A DNA stretch of 35,226 nucleotides, from NCBI GenBank assembly GCA_036562565.1, contig DATCJY010000050.1:1-35226 (forward strand), given 5' to 3'. The translations under genes were made by a program, and so were the position numbers. How positions within the stretch are numbered: position 1 is the stretch's first letter; each line of letters begins with the position of its first letter. Under the pieces are notes generated by a model. That model was not told the DNA's origin, ran no database searches, and saw nothing but the letters and a program-made list of their open reading frames with translations. This document shows, in pieces, positions 17,301 through 24,421 of the stretch. Source of the stretch: DATCJY01 sp036562565 (GTDB taxonomy: Bacteria; Bacteroidota; Bacteroidia; Flavobacteriales_D; Sanyastnellaceae).

Positions 17301-17734
17301 TCTCTATAGAAGCGAATAACATCGGCTGAACTGGACTCACCCATTTTGAGATAATAACCCATCACACCTGCCGAGTTGTTTCCGGTAAATGCTTGCGGAT
17401 GTCCATTTGCAGTCAGGTAGATTCTCGTGTTGTTGGCATCGCTGCCTGAAAATGCTTGATTGACCCAGATGCGCCACTCTTTGCCTGCCAGCGTGGTCAT
17501 GTTGTTGGCAACAGCGAGGTAGGATTGTGTGGCCAACGGTGCAGTATCATTGAGCTGCAAACGCCCGTTGTTGACGATAAAATTCTCAGTAGTTCCGCTC
17601 CACTCCGGATTGGAAGTATAATCACCATCGCTGAAATCATCCACCAATTGTGCAAATGCCGCATGCGATAGGAGTGAAGATATAAGCAGCACCAAACCAG
17701 CGCTGCATCGGTGAATCAATTTCATCACTTTCAT
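14306..17734 (-). CDS. large secreted protein with three lamin-tail domains
   Basis: A 1142-residue exported protein with a signal peptide ending AAFA-Q (residue 28). Residues about 30-230 form a concanavalin/laminin-G-like module related to those of the protein at 5308-10200. Three lamin-tail domains follow, starting near residues 336 (VVFNEILADP), 600 (VRINEIMADPEP) and 861 (IIINEVLHNP). Each contains the A/DFVEL(F/Y)N core and alternates with Ig-like domains beginning DTTAPTVVSVTAS or similar. The last ~105 residues (FSPDNDGYNDVVSFTY...GYTGNIKIFDSEGRPV...GIYVVFFEAF) are the FlgD/gliding-motility-like C-terminus of T9SS-related proteins. No catalytic motif is visible. The start is the ATG at 17734 or, almost as good, the ATG at 17725; a -7 box sits 4 nt before the first. 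Confidence 0.88.
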   Translation of the reverse strand: MKVMKLIHRCSAGLVLLISSLLSHAAFAQLVDDFSDGDYTSNPEWSGTTENFIVNNGRLQLNDTAPLATQSYLAVANNMTTLAGKEWRIWVNQAFSGSDANNTRIYLTANGHPQAFTGNNSAGVMGYYLKMGESSSADVIRFYRDNGTSTTLIASGTTSVANAFSTSIKVTRDTDGQWTLACDFSGNGNYITEATFTEGTFNNASHFVIVCTYTSSNASNFSFDNIYVGDIEEDTMAPVVIAVQATGSNALDVHFNEPLNEASAQTLANYNVNEGMGVPATATLDGSNSSLVHLTFASAFTPNVNYILTVQNLEDVNGNAMDQQQLPFVYYQLGTATHRDVVFNEILADPTPVVGLPEAEFVELFNAHATLSFDLAGWEFVNTNTVKVLPSHILTPGSYVILCDAGNASLFSAYGDVIGIPSFTALANATDSLTLKSPAGEIIDVVVYRDTWFDTPSKRDGGWTLELVNPYLPCQSSNNWRESTAAQGGTPGAINSVFDDTPDTTAPTVVSVTASDSQTLVVTFSESVVANSSTIPDWQVLPFNSITDAEWNAAFTSVTLILALPMVAPNTYTLIVSGMSDCSGNEMIPSEHQFAMGFIPEAGDVRINEIMADPEPAVLMPAAEYIELINTTDKLLDITSLRLNNGAFIGQVLLQPDSFIVVAHINSEALFASIPNVAFMNSFPSLTNSGMLIQLKTSAGEVLDAVQYSDEWYRDDAKKNGGWSLEMVNPYAPCSGAYNWRASQNPMGGTAGMRNSVFDDTPDDSTPAFQHLVLAGAQGIQFFYNKPLGYEFLENIKFTVNGTLQTGLNIQLTGPENNAVLIGYTNLQPGQLYTYSLEGVTDCWGNVAGIVHGTFGLPETPEAGDIIINEVLHNPFEGGSDFVELYNRSGKIISLNNWKIADASSGSMNNPKNIALVDYILMPGEYLVLTRRPEAVMQFYSAAVPSRFWTVSDLPDFSANDEVFLLFGNQLTVSDHLRYNSDMHYPLLNSTKGISLERISFYRATDDATNWHSASSSVGFATPGYRNSQSQHVMNAGTDFSVAPEIFSPDNDGYNDVVSFTYVLDKEGYTGNIKIFDSEGRPVRHLMKSELLGREGTISWDGFTDERQKASVGIYVVFFEAFTPDGNLVHHKKSCVLAHSLN

Positions 17735-17738
17735 TGCC

Positions 17739-17746
17739 CAAACATA
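17739..17746 (-). promoter_or_regulatory. -7 box of the lamin-tail protein gene, 4 nt before its ATG
   Basis: The minus strand reads TATGTTTG, a full TAnnTTTG match, then GGCA and ATG. Transcription would begin at or within the first codons, so either the message is leaderless or translation starts at the second ATG (17725). Confidence 0.55.
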
Positions 17747-17782
17747 ACCATTGTAAGGATTATTTATTCAGTGCATCCTGGC

Positions 17783-17811
17783 TTCGGATAGAGGCACAAC
17801 CTGTAGCTTTG
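17783..17811 (+). promoter_or_regulatory. promoter of asd
   Basis: TTCG (17783-17786), a 17-nt spacer, and TAGCTTTG (17804-17811). The -7 element is perfect and the -33 element has one change from TTTG. The predicted start near 17818 leaves a leader of about 24 nt before the ATG at 17842. This is the best complete promoter in the window. Confidence 0.65.
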
Positions 17812-17841
17812 CGCTCGATAATTAAAGAGAACTCTATCCGT

Positions 17842-18840
17842 ATGAAAGTAGCCGTTGTAGGCGCCACAGGACTCGTGGGCTCCAAGATGCTCGAGGTATT
17901 GGCCGAGCGCAATTTTCCCGTTACAGAACTCATCCCCGTGGCCTCAGAGAAATCCATAGGCAAAGAAATCAGCTGGAAAGGAAAAGCGTGGAAAGTGGTA
18001 TCCATGCAAACGGCTATTGACATGCGTCCGCAGGTGGCGCTCTTCAGTGCGGGCGGAAGTACCAGCCTGGAGTGGGCTCCAAAATTTGCCGCTTCAGGCA
18101 TTACGGTCATCGATAATTCTTCGGCCTGGAGAATGAACCCTGCCAACAAGTTGATTGTTCCCGAAATCAATGGCCACCTCCTCACGGCTGAAGATAAAAT
18201 CATTGCCAACCCCAATTGTTCTACCATCCAAATGGTGATGGTACTAAAGCCATTGCACGATAAATACAAGGTGAAGCGCGTAGTGGTAAGCACTTACCAA
18301 AGCGTTACCGGCACCGGCAAAGCTGCCGTGGATCAACTCATGAATGAACGCGCTGGCCAACCGGGCGAGATGGCTTATCGCTATAAGATTGACCTGAACC
18401 TCATTCCGCAAATTGATGCTTTCACCGATAACGGTTACACCAAAGAAGAAATGAAGATGGTGGATGAAACCAAGAAGATTTTGGGCAATGACTCCATCCT
18501 CGTATCCCCTACCTGTGTGCGCGTGCCGGTGATGGGCGGCCACAGCGAGTCTTGCAACATCGAATTTGAAACCAAACCGGATCTCAACGAGGTAAAACAA
18601 TTGCTTGCATCATTCAGCGGTGTTACCGTCATAGACCAACCGGAACTGTTTGAATACCCCATGCCGCTCCTCCATGCCCACAACAGCGATGAGGTATTTG
18701 TGGGCCGTTTGCGCTATGACCCCTCACAACCCAACACAATCAATTGCTGGATTGTAAGCGACAACCTTCGCAAAGGCGCGGCCACCAATGCCGTGCAAAT
18801 TGCTGAAACGTTGTTGGCCAAGCAATTGCTCAAAGCCTAA
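17842..18840 (+). CDS. asd: aspartate-semialdehyde dehydrogenase
   Basis: A 332-residue cytosolic enzyme that reduces beta-aspartyl phosphate to aspartate semialdehyde with NADPH, the branch point to lysine/diaminopimelate, threonine and methionine. The N-terminal VAVVGATGLVGSKMLEVL binds NADPH. Also visible are SAGGSTS (residues 70-76), IDNSSAWRM, IANPNCSTIQ with the catalytic Cys126, and VRVPVMGGHSES with the catalytic His234. The length is normal. The frame runs 36 codons further upstream, but the ATG at 17842 gives the family N-terminus and lies downstream of a good promoter. It is probably monocistronic, although no strong terminator is visible before the next gene. Confidence 0.96.
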   Translation: MKVAVVGATGLVGSKMLEVLAERNFPVTELIPVASEKSIGKEISWKGKAWKVVSMQTAIDMRPQVALFSAGGSTSLEWAPKFAASGITVIDNSSAWRMNPANKLIVPEINGHLLTAEDKIIANPNCSTIQMVMVLKPLHDKYKVKRVVVSTYQSVTGTGKAAVDQLMNERAGQPGEMAYRYKIDLNLIPQIDAFTDNGYTKEEMKMVDETKKILGNDSILVSPTCVRVPVMGGHSESCNIEFETKPDLNEVKQLLASFSGVTVIDQPELFEYPMPLLHAHNSDEVFVGRLRYDPSQPNTINCWIVSDNLRKGAATNAVQIAETLLAKQLLKA

Positions 18841-18967
18841 GGGGCATTTACCCAATAAATGTTGAAGCATTTTATTGCAAGCAACTACCCCCACCACAGG
18901 TGCGTTAATGCCTACAGTGCCGTGATGTTTCTAAAATTTTTGGGAAGTGAAATACGGGGCACGGTTG

Positions 18968-18975
18968 TATTTTCG
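18968..18975 (+). promoter_or_regulatory. candidate -7 box of the gliding-motility-type protein gene
   Basis: TATTTTCG (TAnnTTTG with one C) lies 27 nt before the TTG at 19003. The position supports a start at or near 19003 rather than the longer frame from 18859. Confidence 0.4.
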
Positions 18976-19002
18976 TTTCGTTGGTTTTTAAAAGACATTC
19001 CT

Positions 19003-21759
19003 TTGAAATCGTATCTACTCACTATAGCGTTGATCCTTTCCCTTGTAACGGGAGCCCTTGCCACGCACAACCGCGCAGGTGAGATTGTATACGAACATCT
19101 GGGCGGATTGCGCTATCGTGTGAAAATCATCACCTATACGAAAGCCTCCTCTACCGGAGCAGACCGCAACTACCTCAAGATTCGATGGGGCGATGAGCCA
19201 TCTAATATTGACGATACCGAACTCGATAGCCTCTTGCGCAGCAACGGTGGCGGAAACGGTGTGATACTGCCGGGCTACAACGATGTGAAGATGAATGAAT
19301 ACATCGGTGAGCACACCTACAGCGGCCCTGGCACCTACATCCTCCAAACCGAAGACCCCAACCGCAACGATGGCGTATTGAACATTGCCACCGGGCCGCA
19401 AGGCGCTTCCGTATCGGTGATGGCCTACTTTGCTTTGCGCACCACTTTGGTCATTCGCCCGGGAAATGTGGGGCCCAATAACTCGGTCTATTTCCAACGT
19501 GCCCCCATTCAGAACGCTTGCATCTTCCAACCTTGGATACACAATCCTGTGGCCATCGACCCCGATGGCGATATTCTCAGATATAGCCTTGTACCGTGCA
19601 TGGGAGCCGGAGGGGTTCCACTGCCTTCATGGATGTCACCGGCCGATTATACCTTGGACCCCAACGACATCTTCACCATTGACCCCATCACCGGTACCAT
19701 CACATGGCAAACCCCACTGGAAGCAGGCGAATACAACGTGGCCATCAAGGTGGACGAATACCGCAACGGGTATCACATGGGCTCGGTGATTCGCGATATG
19801 CAAATCACCGTGAAGAACTGCTTCAATGTGCCGCCTACCATTATGCCCATAGAAGACAAATGCGTGGTGGCCAACGGCTCGCTGAGCTTCAATGTAACAG
19901 CTACCGATGCCGGACAATATGCCGGCATAGCCGAACTCATTGCCCAAGGCGCTCCCATGGTGGCCGTGGCCAATGTGGCTACCCTAGGTCCTCAAACCGT
20001 TGTGGGCACCTCCATGACCCGCGAGTTCAGCTGGCAACCCAAATGCCCTGAAGTAAGATTGGAACCCTACCAAGTGTCATTCATCGCTACCGACATTGGC
20101 TATGGCCCTAACCTCATAGACCCCCTCTCCACTTTCCAAACGGTGCGCATCAAAGTCGTGGCACCAAGGGTGGAGAATCCCGTAGCACAAGCCCAAGGCA
20201 ATCAAATCCACCTGAGCTGGGACCATACCGTGTGTCACAACGTGTTTGATTCCTTTGAAGCTCCTCTCGTAAAGTACCGCATCTATCGCAGAAATAACCT
20301 CTACGGTTTTGTCCCCGACCATTGCGAACTGGGCGTACCGGAATACACCGGATATGAATACATCGGCCAAACACAAGGCCTTTACAACACGCAGTTTGTG
20401 GATACCAACGTCACCTATGGCGGTGTGTATTGCTACATGGTTGTGACCGTTTGGCCCGATGGTTCGGAGAGCTATGCAAGTGAAGAATTCTGCGACACCG
20501 TGCGCAAAGAAGTGCCCGTGATGACACGCGTAAGCATTAATGCCACCGATATGGCCCTAGGCAGCGATACCGTGCAATGGTCTAAACCAACGGAACTGGA
20601 CACCACCATTTTCCCCGGGCCATACACCTACAAATTGTACTATTCACCGGGCAATGGCGTACCCAATACGCTGGTGTATGAAACCGACCCGTTCAACGAC
20701 CTGGCCGAGGGCGATACGCTCTTTGTACATGAGTCATTGAACACACAAGAGATGGCACACACCTATCGGGTGCAACTTTATTCCCACGCGCTGCAAAGCG
20801 CAGTAGGCACCTCCAACAGCGCCTCTTCCGTATTCCTCCAACTGGAGCCGCAGGACAATGCCATGATCTTGCACATGAATGCCCAAGTGCCTTGGACCAA
20901 TTATGAATACCGCATTTATCGAAAAAATCCGGGTGAGACGGATTTCGTGTACGTGGGCTCCACTACAACTCCTACCTACACCGATATCGAATTGGCCAAT
21001 AACATCACCTATTGCTACAAAGTGGAAGCATTGGGCCGCTATGACGGCAATGATGTGCCGCCAGTGTTGATCAACTGGAGCCAAGAAGCATGTGCAATGC
21101 CCTATGACCTCACACCTCCTTGTGCCCCTGAGTTGGTGCTCAGCGATGATTGTGAGGGCATGTTCCTAGAGTTTGCCTGGACCAACCCCATGATGGACTG
21201 CGGTGATGATGACGTGACAGGATATAAGATTTACTACAGCCCTACCGAAGGCGGTGAAATGCAACTCTTGGCCACCATAGATGACCCTTATCAATTGACC
21301 TTTGCCCTGCAGCAAGGCGACTTGGAACCATTCAGCATAGCCGGTTGCTATGCGGTGACGGCTTTGGACTCGCTCAATCTTTGGCCCGATGGCACACTGC
21401 ACCAAAATGAAAGCGCGCTCTCCAATATCATCTGTGTAGATAACTGCCCGGTGTATGAATTGCCCAACATCTTCACACCTAATGGCGATGGCGTCAATGA
21501 CTTGCTGAAACCCATTCAATGGCGCTATGTGAAAGAGGTCAACTTCCAAGTCTTCAACCGCTGGGGCAGCCTGGTGTTTGAAACCAATGACCCTGAGCTG
21601 AACTGGAACGGTGTGCAAGCCGACAGCGGTGAAATTTGCTCCGATGGGATTTACTACTATGTCATCGACATTCACTTCATCCACCTCTCCGGCATCGAGA
21701 CGGAAAAGCGCAGCGGTTATGTGCGCATAGCCGATGGCAAAAAGCCACAGGGCAATTGA
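19003..21759 (+). CDS. T9SS-exported protein with gliding-motility-type C-terminal domain
   Basis: From the TTG at 19003 this is a 918-residue protein with a signal peptide (KSYLLTIALILSLVTGALA, cleaved before THNRAGEI). The mature N-terminus, RAGEIVYEHLGGLRYRVKI, is a recurring start of Bacteroidota surface proteins. Cadherin- or Ig-like segments follow (IDPDGDILRYSLVPC...DPITGTITWQTP), then several fibronectin-III-like repeats (YKLYYSPGNG, YRIYRKNPGETDF, YKIYYSPTEGG). From about residue 820 comes the gliding-motility-associated type B C-terminus, LPNIFTPNGDGVNDLLKP to GIYYYVIDIHF. This predicts T9SS export and surface attachment. The frame remains open up to an ATG at 18859, but those residues precede a complete signal peptide and contain the promoter box. 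The start choice is moderately certain. Confidence 0.85.
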   Translation: MKSYLLTIALILSLVTGALATHNRAGEIVYEHLGGLRYRVKIITYTKASSTGADRNYLKIRWGDEPSNIDDTELDSLLRSNGGGNGVILPGYNDVKMNEYIGEHTYSGPGTYILQTEDPNRNDGVLNIATGPQGASVSVMAYFALRTTLVIRPGNVGPNNSVYFQRAPIQNACIFQPWIHNPVAIDPDGDILRYSLVPCMGAGGVPLPSWMSPADYTLDPNDIFTIDPITGTITWQTPLEAGEYNVAIKVDEYRNGYHMGSVIRDMQITVKNCFNVPPTIMPIEDKCVVANGSLSFNVTATDAGQYAGIAELIAQGAPMVAVANVATLGPQTVVGTSMTREFSWQPKCPEVRLEPYQVSFIATDIGYGPNLIDPLSTFQTVRIKVVAPRVENPVAQAQGNQIHLSWDHTVCHNVFDSFEAPLVKYRIYRRNNLYGFVPDHCELGVPEYTGYEYIGQTQGLYNTQFVDTNVTYGGVYCYMVVTVWPDGSESYASEEFCDTVRKEVPVMTRVSINATDMALGSDTVQWSKPTELDTTIFPGPYTYKLYYSPGNGVPNTLVYETDPFNDLAEGDTLFVHESLNTQEMAHTYRVQLYSHALQSAVGTSNSASSVFLQLEPQDNAMILHMNAQVPWTNYEYRIYRKNPGETDFVYVGSTTTPTYTDIELANNITYCYKVEALGRYDGNDVPPVLINWSQEACAMPYDLTPPCAPELVLSDDCEGMFLEFAWTNPMMDCGDDDVTGYKIYYSPTEGGEMQLLATIDDPYQLTFALQQGDLEPFSIAGCYAVTALDSLNLWPDGTLHQNESALSNIICVDNCPVYELPNIFTPNGDGVNDLLKPIQWRYVKEVNFQVFNRWGSLVFETNDPELNWNGVQADSGEICSDGIYYYVIDIHFIHLSGIETEKRSGYVRIADGKKPQGN

Positions 21760-21767
21760 TACCTTTG
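21760..21767 (+). promoter_or_regulatory. -7 box of ribE
   Basis: TACCTTTG, a full TAnnTTTG match, begins on the base after the stop codon of the preceding gene and lies 22 nt before the ribE ATG. Any -33 element would lie inside the upstream coding sequence; none is obvious. Confidence 0.55.
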
Positions 21768-21789
21768 CGCCCATAATTTCAAACCGCAG

Positions 21790-22383
21790 ATGTTCTCAGG
21801 AATCGTAGAAGCCAAAGGCATAGTGCAAGACTTGGTTGCCGAACAATCCAATCTTCACTTGATCATTTCCTGCCCTTTCACTCAGGAACTGAAGATTGAC
21901 CAAAGCGTGGCGCACAACGGTGTTTGCCTCACAGTGGTGAAGGTGAATGGCACTACTTACACGGTTACCGCTATTGAAGAAACCCTGCGCAAAACCAACC
22001 TGGGTTCATTGAAAAAAGGTGACATTGTCAACCTGGAACGCTGCATCCGCCTCGGTGACCGCATTGACGGACACATGGTGCAAGGTCATGTGGACACCAC
22101 CGCTACGTGCACCGGCATCGAAGACCAAAACGGCTCCTGGAAATTCTCCTTCCAATACGAACCCGGCATCGAGCACATCACCGTACCCAAAGGAAGCATC
22201 TGCATCAACGGGGTGAGCCTCACGGTGGTGGACAGCACACGCAATGCATTCTCCGTTTGCATCATCCCTTACACGTTTGAGCATACCAATTTCTCCACCC
22301 TCAAGGTTGGTGACAAAGTCAACTTGGAGTTTGACATCATTGGTAAGTATGTAGCGAGGTATATGGAATTGGGCAAACCCTGA
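21790..22383 (+). CDS. ribE: riboflavin synthase, alpha subunit
   Basis: A 197-residue cytosolic enzyme that dismutates two 6,7-dimethyl-8-ribityllumazine molecules into riboflavin. The two-lumazine-domain architecture is clear. The N-terminal MFSGIVE and NGVCLTVV belong to the first barrel. GHMVQGHVDTTATC opens the second, which repeats the pattern as INGVSLTVVDS, followed by IPYTFEHTNF. A C-terminal helix (IIGKYVARYMEL) drives trimer formation. The length is typical. No other rib gene is visible nearby, so riboflavin genes are dispersed here. The stretch after it up to rseP is non-coding. Confidence 0.95.
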   Translation: MFSGIVEAKGIVQDLVAEQSNLHLIISCPFTQELKIDQSVAHNGVCLTVVKVNGTTYTVTAIEETLRKTNLGSLKKGDIVNLERCIRLGDRIDGHMVQGHVDTTATCTGIEDQNGSWKFSFQYEPGIEHITVPKGSICINGVSLTVVDSTRNAFSVCIIPYTFEHTNFSTLKVGDKVNLEFDIIGKYVARYMELGKP

Positions 22384-22633
22384 CAAATCTTCCTGTTTCT
22401 TACTAGCAATAAGCGATAAAACCACTTCCCACAGCGCGCCTGTTGGGGCGTAGTCCCTATTATCCCTATCAGGAAAGTAAAGCCCTGAAATACTATATCC
22501 CACTCGCTCTTTTTCAAACCTAATCCCACCTTACTCTCGATGAAGCTTTAGACGCGATAAATTCCCTTTCTTTTTCACCTATTGATTAGTAAAAACTAAC
22601 TTTTCACTAAAAAGGGCTGCGGATGAGAATGCT
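22384..22633. other. intergenic stretch with an unexplained sequence block
   Basis: The gap between ribE and rseP contains no gene I can support. At 22384-22530 a block rich in GTTGGGGCG/CGCGCC-type sequence can form small stems (CGCC...GGCG near 22437-22450). On the minus strand it reads GYSISGLYFPDRDNRDYAPT without stops. It looks more like a fragment of an interspersed element than random leader sequence, but I cannot confirm this. The rest is AT-rich leader. Confidence 0.3.
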
Positions 22634-22641
22634 TACATTCG
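22634..22641 (+). promoter_or_regulatory. candidate -7 box of rseP
   Basis: TACATTCG (TAnnTTTG with one C) lies 32 nt before the rseP ATG at 22674. No -33 element is obvious. Confidence 0.4.
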
Positions 22642-22673
22642 CCAACCATTATTTACTCAAGACAAACTAGAAA

Positions 22674-23990
22674 ATGATTTTTGCTGCGCAGCTTTTGCTA
22701 AGCCTATCGTTACTCATCATCCTCCACGAGGCCGGTCACTTCATTCCCGCCAAACTTTTTAAGATTCGTGTAGAGAAGTTTTACTTGTTCTTCGACCCTT
22801 GGTTCTCCTTGGTGAAGAAGAAATTCCGCGGAACAGAATACGGCATTGGCTGGCTCCCACTAGGTGGTTATGTAAAAATCTCCGGTATGGTGGATGAGAG
22901 CATGGACAAGGAACAACTGGCCAAACCGGCCGAGCCTTGGGAGTTCCGCTCCAAACCGGCCTGGCAGCGCCTCATCGTGATGATTGGCGGTGTTACGGTA
23001 AACGTGATTGTGGGTATCGTTATCTACAGCATGATTCTTTGGACCCATGGCGATAAACAACTTCCGGTGGCCAATGTGACCTACGGTGTGCACTGCGCTC
23101 CTATCATGTACCAATACGGATTCCAAGAAGGCGATAAAATCCTTGCATTGGACGGTATAGTACCGGAAGACTTCTTTGACATCAACAAACGCATGTTCCT
23201 CGATGACCCAAAAACGGTTCAGGTTGAACGCAACGGTCAATTGATGGACATCACCTTGCCTGACAATTTTGGTCAATTGCTGATCGACTCCGGAATAAAA
23301 TCAGGATGCTTTGCTCCTCGTCAACCTTTCATCTTAGCGCAAGTAGTGGAAGACAAACCGGCTGCTAAGGCAGGGCTGCAAGTAGGTGACCACCTCATTG
23401 CCGTCAACGGCAAAGGAACAGGCTTCTTCAACGATGTAGCCAAAGAAATCAAGGCCAGTGCAAACCAAACGGTGGAGCTGACCGTGATGCGCAACGGAGA
23501 AGAATTGAAAATCCCGGTAACGGTTACCGAAGATGGAACCATCGGTGTGGCCAATGGCTCCTTCACCGATGCGTTTGAACTGACAACCAAGGAATACACC
23601 TTATTGCAAGCCATTCCGGGCGGATTCAAAGAAGCCTGGGAAACGGTGACCGACTACGGCAGCCAATTGCGCTTCCTGTTCTCCAAAGCCGGTGCTACGC
23701 AAGTGGGCGGCTTCGTCACCTTTGCCAAGCTTTTCCCTGCCGAGTGGGATTGGCTCGCTTTCTGGGAGCGCACCGCTTTGATTTCGCTCATCCTTGCTTT
23801 CATGAACATCCTGCCTATTCCTGCATTGGACGGTGGCCACATCATGTTCCTGCTTTGGGAGATGATCACCGGCAAAGCCGTAAGCCAAAAGGTTTTGGAA
23901 AGTACCCAGGTTGTGGGCATGGTCTTGTTGCTCGGGCTGATGCTCTATGGCAACGGCATGGACATCTTCCGACTCATTGCCGGCAAATAA
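22674..23990 (+). CDS. rseP: RIP metalloprotease RseP (site-2 protease)
   Basis: A 438-residue polytopic inner-membrane zinc protease that cleaves transmembrane substrates. In Enterobacteria its substrates are anti-sigma factor RseA and remnant signal peptides. The first helix holds the zinc-binding HEAGH (His18, Glu19, His22). The GWLPLGGYVKI strand follows. A PDZ domain lies around residues 220-290 (ALDGIVPEDFF before it, VVEDKPAAKAGLQVGDHLIAVNG within). The C-terminal NILPIPALDGGHI (from residue 378, Asp386) supplies the third zinc ligand. All catalytic positions are intact. The transcription unit ends at a strong terminator. The Bacteroidota substrate is not known from this sequence. Confidence 0.95.
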   Translation: MIFAAQLLLSLSLLIILHEAGHFIPAKLFKIRVEKFYLFFDPWFSLVKKKFRGTEYGIGWLPLGGYVKISGMVDESMDKEQLAKPAEPWEFRSKPAWQRLIVMIGGVTVNVIVGIVIYSMILWTHGDKQLPVANVTYGVHCAPIMYQYGFQEGDKILALDGIVPEDFFDINKRMFLDDPKTVQVERNGQLMDITLPDNFGQLLIDSGIKSGCFAPRQPFILAQVVEDKPAAKAGLQVGDHLIAVNGKGTGFFNDVAKEIKASANQTVELTVMRNGEELKIPVTVTEDGTIGVANGSFTDAFELTTKEYTLLQAIPGGFKEAWETVTDYGSQLRFLFSKAGATQVGGFVTFAKLFPAEWDWLAFWERTALISLILAFMNILPIPALDGGHIMFLLWEMITGKAVSQKVLESTQVVGMVLLLGLMLYGNGMDIFRLIAGK

Positions 23991-24015
23991 TCCACTCATC
24001 ATATTTTGATATACT

Positions 24016-24049
24016 CCACAAGCCCGATAATTCGGGCTTGTGGCTTTTT
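24016..24049 (+). terminator. terminator of rseP
   Basis: A perfect 12-bp stem has arms CCACAAGCCCGA (24016-24027) and TCGGGCTTGTGG (24032-24043), a TAAT loop, and then C followed by five T. Confidence 0.93.
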
Positions 24050-24225
24050 ACACCCTCTCGTCACCATGCAGTGGGGTGAAACTTTATTTGTCTATATTGA
24101 AAAGAGATTTTATTTTTATGCAAGTTATTCGAAAATAATTTTTTAGGTCGGTACAACAATTGGAAACCATTTTGGGTTAACTTATAGGATAGCACTGTAA
24201 TCACCCCTTTAATTGCTGAAACAAA

Positions 24226-24327
24226 ATGAACAACTACTTCTTTCAGACAATCGAAAACTGGTTCAATAAGCGCTTCGGGTGGTTTTTTACCAATGGTTAC
24301 AAAACCACGCGCTATGAAAAGAAATAA
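24226..24327 (+). CDS. micro-protein of 33 aa, aromatic and basic
   Basis: ATG at 24226 to TAA at 24327 encodes 33 residues beginning MNNYFFQTIENWFNKR, with FGWFFTNGYKTTR in the middle and a lysine end. It has eight Phe/Trp in a short amphipathic stretch and seven Lys/Arg, with no signal peptide. It sits alone between the rseP terminator and its own terminator 21 nt after its stop, as expected for an independent small transcript. The ordered N-WF-KRFGWFFTNG composition looks selected rather than random. I believe similar short Bacteroidota proteins exist, but I cannot name a family. It might associate with the membrane surface. No promoter box is clear upstream; the 24050-24225 leader is AT-rich. 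Confidence 0.6.
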   Translation: MNNYFFQTIENWFNKRFGWFFTNGYKTTRYEKK

Positions 24328-24348
24328 GCCCTGTTGAACTCACAAGAC

Positions 24349-24394
24349 AAATTCTGATTTCGCCAAGCCACCTGTAGCGGAATCAGAATTTTTT
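24349..24394 (+). terminator. terminator of the micro-protein gene
   Basis: Arms AAATTCTGATTTCGC (24349-24363) and GCGGAATCAGAATTT (24377-24391) pair over 15 bp with one T-G wobble, around a 13-nt loop, with a T-run through 24394. Confidence 0.88.
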
Positions 24395-24409
24395 GTTTGC
24401 GCTATCTCC

Positions 24410-24417
24410 TACCTTCG
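24410..24417 (+). promoter_or_regulatory. -7 box of the polysaccharide deacetylase gene, 4 nt before its ATG
   Basis: TACCTTCG, then CAAC and ATG at 24422. Transcription would start at about the initiation codon, so the mRNA should be leaderless. Confidence 0.5.
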
Positions 24418-24421
24418 CAAC

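Noticed and set aside
22006..22503. Minus-strand frame of 165 codons covering ribE and the following gap
   Set aside because: Most of it is antisense to ribE. Only the 22384-22503 part is unexplained, and that is recorded as a possible repeat fragment rather than a gene.
22623..22670. 15-codon frame just upstream of rseP, possible leader peptide
   Set aside because: It contains the candidate -7 box, so it would probably not be transcribed, and it shows no attenuator-type codon runs or hairpins.
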